From positions 20,969,001 to 21,033,000 of the forward strand of contig OX387202.1 in NCBI GenBank assembly GCA_947561715.1: DNA of 64,000 nucleotides, read 5' to 3'. The notes under the pieces are model-generated. The model did no database searches. It was not told the origin of the DNA and saw nothing but the letters and a program-made list of their open reading frames with translations. Source of the DNA: Ascidia mentula. Lineage: Eukaryota > Chordata > Ascidiacea > Phlebobranchia > Ascidiidae. The position numbers were made by a program, and so were the translations under genes. Positions 59,662 through 64,000 of the stretch are shown here, piece after piece (within the stretch, counting starts at the first letter, position 1; each line of letters opens with the position of its first letter).

Positions 59662-60102
59662 TCACAGTGGTTGGTGCCTCAATTCTTTCTCAAACTGTTC
59701 AGCTGTGAATGTTCCGTCCAACCTTTCAAAGTCCTTGTTGAAAACTGAATATGCGCTTTTTTCATCCCTCTTCCTGCGTCTTGTTGAGGTGTTAAAATAA
59801 ATGAAAACAAACGCTGACACAATTACGTACACTATCCCAAATTGTAGTTCCACAAAGAGAAGGAACAGAATCATCCACAAAAGTGTTTTGAGAACAAATG
59901 GAGTCCCAAGTACAGGAATAGTTTGTATGTTGTCTCGCAGTTTAATGTAATAGTAAGTGTTTGTTACTTTGTTTCTCCATTTAGAAATTAAGGAATATAC
60001 AGCATTTGTCCTGCTTGTCTTCACAGTTCTAGAGAATGACTTTTGTTGGTTTCCATATTCCTTATGTTTCCTTGCTCTGTAGTCCGCCAGCCTTTGCTCC
60101 AT
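59662..60102 (-). CDS. SAYSD1: SAYSvFN domain-containing protein 1
   Basis: Single-exon frame of 146 residues starting at ATG 60102 with the family start MEQRLADYRARK. A hydrophobic segment (LKTLLWMILFLLFVELQFGIV…) forms one or two membrane passes, followed by a basic stretch (TRRRKRDEK) and the diagnostic SAYSVFN motif, then GTFTAEQFEKELR at the C-terminus. Human SAYSD1 is longer (183) but matches in order. The vertebrate protein is an ER-membrane factor for translocation-associated quality control. Head-to-head with NATD1. Confidence 0.95.
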   Translation of the reverse strand: MEQRLADYRARKHKEYGNQQKSFSRTVKTSRTNAVYSLISKWRNKVTNTYYYIKLRDNIQTIPVLGTPFVLKTLLWMILFLLFVELQFGIVYVIVSAFVFIYFNTSTRRRKRDEKSAYSVFNKDFERLDGTFTAEQFEKELRHQPL

Positions 60103-60442
60103 TCTTAAAGTTACAAATGTCTAATAAATATTAAAATATCTAATAATTATTTAAAATATCTAATAATCAATAAAATATCTAATAATTATTTAAAATAATT
60201 ATTGTTGAAAAACTACAAAAAAATAGTTTAACTCTGGCCCACATAATATATTCAACACAACAAACATTTCACATTTATTACATCAGTGACATGTAAACAA
60301 ACAAAGCAAGTGCCACGATCCAGCAAATTTACAAGTTTACAGAATTACTCAAATTAGTGACGTAGCTCTTCGTGAGTCAGCTGTTTACGTCCGCACTCAT
60401 GCGGAACAATTGTGCAACGAAGCAAATAAACAACGACGAGTT
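60103..60442. promoter_or_regulatory. Divergent promoter region SAYSD1/NATD1
   Basis: 340 bp separate the start codons of two divergently transcribed genes. The left half (60119-60202) is an AT-only tandem (ATATCTAATAATTATTTAAA type). No TATA box or specific factor site can be named with confidence. Confidence 0.45.
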
Positions 60443-61120
60443 ATGTTGCGTCAAATGTTCAATGCAAGGTTTTATTCGGAAATGAGTAAAGTTAACAAAA
60501 ACCTTCTAAATGTTCAACACAACAAACAGGACAAACTGTTTTTTATCGAAATTCCAGGTACATTTTTGTATGTAAATATGATTTTAACTTTTGGTCAACA
60601 CAATTGTAAAGGAGTTTTTTTAAATGCTTTTTTTATCATTGTTTATTCGAGCTAAAACTGATGCCTACTGTGTTACATTGTGAAAGTTTTCGTGTTAAAA
60701 TGTTTTTGTGCAGAATGCAGTGAAGCCGCATCTCTTACATATGAACATTTGAATCGATCAGCATTAGACTTACAACACACAGTTGTACCAGAAGCATTCA
60801 GAGGCCAAGGTGTTGGCAAGCTGTTGGCGCAGGTGAAAAAAAAATATTTTTAATCTTGTCAAATTATTTGATTTGAACTTTTATCAATGTTTTGTCATGA
60901 AGGTTTTATTGTGAGAATACATAAATAATGCACCCATCTGTGTTATCATTCCAGTATTGATATTGTCATTCATGTGGAGTGTCACTCCTTACTGTATTAA
61001 CAGGCTGCACTGGATTATGTTGTGGAAAATGATCTTGACATGAAACTTACATGTTGGTACCTTCAGAAGTATGTAAAAGATAATCCAAAAGAAGAATATT
61101 TAAAGAGAACAATTACCTAA
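60443..61120 (+). CDS. NATD1: N-acetyltransferase domain-containing protein 1 (GTLF3B family)
   Basis: Small GNAT-like protein. Exons 60443-60557, 60714-60832 and 61004-61120 give 116 residues with matching phases. Strong family blocks: [20 protein letters not shown], the acetyl-CoA loop [13 protein letters not shown] (the R/QxxGxG/A pattern), [11 protein letters not shown], and [14 protein letters not shown] near the end. I chose the first in-frame ATG at 60443; an internal ATG at 60482 is possible. Substrate unknown. Confidence 0.94.
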
Positions 61121-61830
61121 CAGTTTTCTTAAAATCTTTGTTGCAAGTAGAAAATGGATTTTTTATTACTCCCACAATTCTCTTTGTTTCAATGAGCAAA
61201 AAAAAATTTAAATATGACAGCCCAAACCCTAGGATGCAACATTTTAGCACATTGTTTAGTTTTGTATGAGTAAGGTGGGTGGTGTAATAATTATGCAATT
61301 CCTTTTCTTAATTTTATCAAATAAAACCTTTTTTTGTCTTGTTTAATCGCTTTGTTTAAAATCTTTAAATCACATGGCAAAACATTTTTGTTATCCTGTC
61401 ATTCGTTTATTGTTGCTTTCAATTAAAGCTGCTTCTTTGACATTTAATAAAGCAAAACCATGAGAACTGTGTACGTTAGCATAAAAACGTTAGACATGAC
61501 ATTTAATCCACGAATGTTAATTTTGTCATTATCGCCGTAAAAATCACTGTTTTAGAGGAAAATATCTAGCATGAAACCTGTTGCACTTTTTGCAAAAACA
61601 CGCTTCGTGTGACTTGATTAAAATAACAAAAATGACGACAACTTCTACGTTTTCAAAATAAATTCTTCATAAAAATCATATCCCGTAACAGATGGTTGGT
61701 TCCGCTCGAATTGTTTTCGGCCAGTTGTCGCAAACTTGGTTTGTTGAAATGGTTTTTTAGGTTTGTTTGCTTGTCTGTATACTATCCTGTGGAGAGATAT
61801 TGGACCATTAGTGGTTGAGATAAATGAAGC
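61121..61830. other. Intergenic between NATD1 and the Gln-rich gene
   Basis: About 700 bp, AT-rich, with AATAAA-type signals near 61318 (ATCAAATAAAACC) and 61447 (TTTAATAAAGC) that could end NATD1. No other gene seen. Confidence 0.4.
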
Positions 61831-63842
61831 ATGGCGTTTTCTTCGGAGATCGAAGATTTGGAGCAATTCATTGACAGTTACGTTGGCCCCGAATCACGCG
61901 TAAGCCGATTTTTGCTTGTTTTCTTATTCAATGCATTTCGGTCACTTAACAAAGTTTTGCAAAAGTCAAATAAAATTTTGTGTGTGTTTTTGATGTAGAC
62001 ATCTTCAAGTGAGTGGCAGCAAATGAACTCGTTTCATGAAAGTAAGTGTATGTAGGCTATATAATGTGAAGCGTACGTCATTGCTTTTGAATTGTGGTGA
62101 TGTAAATAGCCTTCAACCAGTGAGTACTTGTTTATCAACAGTCAAGAAAAGTCGATGTGCTAAATAAAATATGTTTGAACTTTTACACTTGTCTGCCTTT
62201 AGACCAAAGTTTTGGAAATGTGCAAGTTGTTAGAAGTGACACTGGAACCGAATACTGGGGGAAACAAGCGGAGTAAGTTATGAAGTTTATTTTGTTCAAA
62301 GAGATATTGTACTAGCTGATACAGGTAGGTCGCAATGCCTGGGCTGTGGAGCTTGTATACCTGGTGATCTCGATACGATAGCTGTGTCAATCTGACCTGC
62401 ACAGTAGAGCAATCCTGCTAACCATGTGAATATATGAAATATTGCAAGATATATGAATTATATTTTGTAGTGGTCCACAATGGATGGCGCCTCAACAAAC
62501 AAGGGAAGTTCATCAGCAATGGAATGAACGTCGCCCAAAGATCCAGGTAAACCTGATTTGTCATCAAATCAGTCTGATAAAATGTATTTGCTCTTTAATT
62601 GTTTTGATTCAGATTTTGCAACAGATTCTCTTGCTGTCTTTTCTGCTTTTTTGCTAAAATACATTTGGCATGATGGCATATTATACATGAAGCTGCTTTT
62701 TTATCATAAACATGTAAAACATTGTTGATTGCTTTTAACATTAGGATCGACAAGCAGAACAGTGGCAGCAACCGGTTGGTTTTCCACAGCAACATCAGCC
62801 AACATTTAGTTGCGCTGACAACAGCCAGTGGGAGGGGAACCCTGCATTGCAACAAATGTCTGCAGCGCAAGCACATGGATCCAACGACATCCAAGCCATT
62901 GTAAGCAACCTCATCAGGCAAAACAATATGAGCAAAGCGAATGAACCATCACAACTTCCACCATGGGTAGATACTTCAAAACCCCCACCACCTTTACAAG
63001 GACAGATGCCACAGTTTGAATACCAGAATGAACCTTATGCAAATCAATTGGATTTACAAGGTAGAGAACCCATTTTGCAAAGTATGACATTTCAACGTTC
63101 TGCAAATGACGCAATGTACCCAACCCAAGCATCACCTGTGCAGTTTGGACAGCGAACAGCTACTCCAGACACACAATCTCACTATCCACCAGAATTTTCC
63201 TACCGTCAACACCAACCAATGCCTGAAATGATGCAGCCAGGCCAAAGTCTTTATTATCAACCTCAGATGGTTGACCCCAGGGGAAGCCCAGGCGTTCTTC
63301 CTCCACAAGCGTATGATCCAGGCCCTGCATATCAACAGCAGGTATTTCAGGGGACACCTTTTCCACAAACCAGTCAAGCTATCGATACTGGGGGTTACAA
63401 TGCCAACATTGACCACTCAGAAAGACAGCAACCGCCAACACAACAATACGAACAACAAACCTTTGAGGCACAGACTGTTCAGCAACAGATTATACTCAAC
63501 ACTGATAGACATTTAAGCGGTGATGCTGGTGCACAAAATTTAAACCATCAAAACCAACCAACACAAATGGTATTGAAAACAGTTGATTCGAAACCAAGTG
63601 TAAGATTAGATAATGACAAAAACAAAGCAATGGCCGATAAAAAACCCTTAAACAGAAAATCTTCAAATGAAAAGTATCCAAACTCCATGGTGAGGTTGAC
63701 GGTGGAACCAGGCCATGGAAAGGAGGAAAGAAGCCATGAAAGACCAAACAGTGAAGTGTTTGAGGATGAGTCAGACGATCGATGGAGGACCCACAACTTC
63801 AAAGTTCATGTCAACCACAAAAAGGTGATCGAACTATCATGA
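61831..63842 (+). CDS. Unrecognised Gln/Pro-rich protein
   Basis: Five exons, 61831-61899, 61999-62041, 62203-62272, 62471-62546 and 62745-63842, join in phase from ATG 61831 to TGA 63840, 451 residues. The N-terminus is acidic (SSEIEDLEQFIDSYVG). The middle is rich in Gln, Pro, Met and Tyr and probably disordered; the end is charged (ERSHERPNSEVFEDESDDRW) and finishes NHKKVIELS. There is a possible donor at CACAAAAAG|GTGATC (about 63822), so the gene may continue beyond the window with another ending. No domain recognised; a low-complexity adaptor or RNA-granule protein is conceivable but unsupported. Confidence 0.7.
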
Positions 63843-64000
63843 GTGTCCTTAAACTTAGCCTCAGAACAGCATTTGTTTCAATGCATGCATGATTTAGTTG
63901 TCGAAATTGTTCTTAAAGTAGAATTGTTGAGAAACAAGTCATAGTAAAACCAAAAAAACTTGTTTGTGTGAATATTTGTGAATGTTCATTAATGGTTTTG

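Overview
The window looks like genomic DNA from an ascidian, most likely a Ciona species. The evidence is an AT-rich compact genome with short GT-AG introns, chordate orthologues whose proteins align well but not vertebrate-like to human ones, ficolin-type lectins, and a mix of MITEs and Penelope-like elements. The species is inferred from gene content, not from a search.

Layout. 875-14178 (+) holds most of an unconventional myosin of the MYO10 class: end of the motor, four IQ motifs, coiled coil, PH domains, MyTH4 and FERM. Its first exons lie before the window. It carries several coding lesions, and a displaced copy of one of its MyTH4 exons sits at 351-461. 15.3-42.8 kb (-) is a duplicated lectin region. 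Two genes share a fibrinogen-related (FReD) cassette, copied as segments of about 5.9 and 5.6 kb (15288-21175 and 32864-38443). One gene (16627-22651) begins with a signal peptide and collagen triplets and is a complete ficolin-like protein of 295 residues. The other (34293-42753) begins with a tyrosine-bearing cytoplasmic tail and a transmembrane helix and is a complete type II membrane FReD protein of about 280 residues. Between them lie a 2.6-kb direct tandem duplication (23842-28844), a small coiled-coil gene (29299-29726) and repeat debris. Penelope-like fragments with inverted ends, a hAT-type MITE and a 113-bp satellite sit in the lectin introns.

45.2-63.8 kb is a dense housekeeping cluster: USB1 (+), then TPX2, GPAA1 and HYPK (all -), SAYSD1 (-) and NATD1 (+) as a divergent pair, and a Gln/Pro-rich unknown gene (+). 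GPAA1 contains what looks like a minor-spliceosome AT-AC intron with nearly perfect U12 signals. These genes read cleanly, with no stops or frameshifts, which makes the lesions in the myosin stand out.

The most interesting biology is the lectin pair: one recognition domain presented either as a secreted collagenous pattern-recognition protein or as a membrane receptor, made by local duplication plus replacement of the 5' exons. All splice models were built by eye from reading frame, phase and splice consensus; none has transcript support here.
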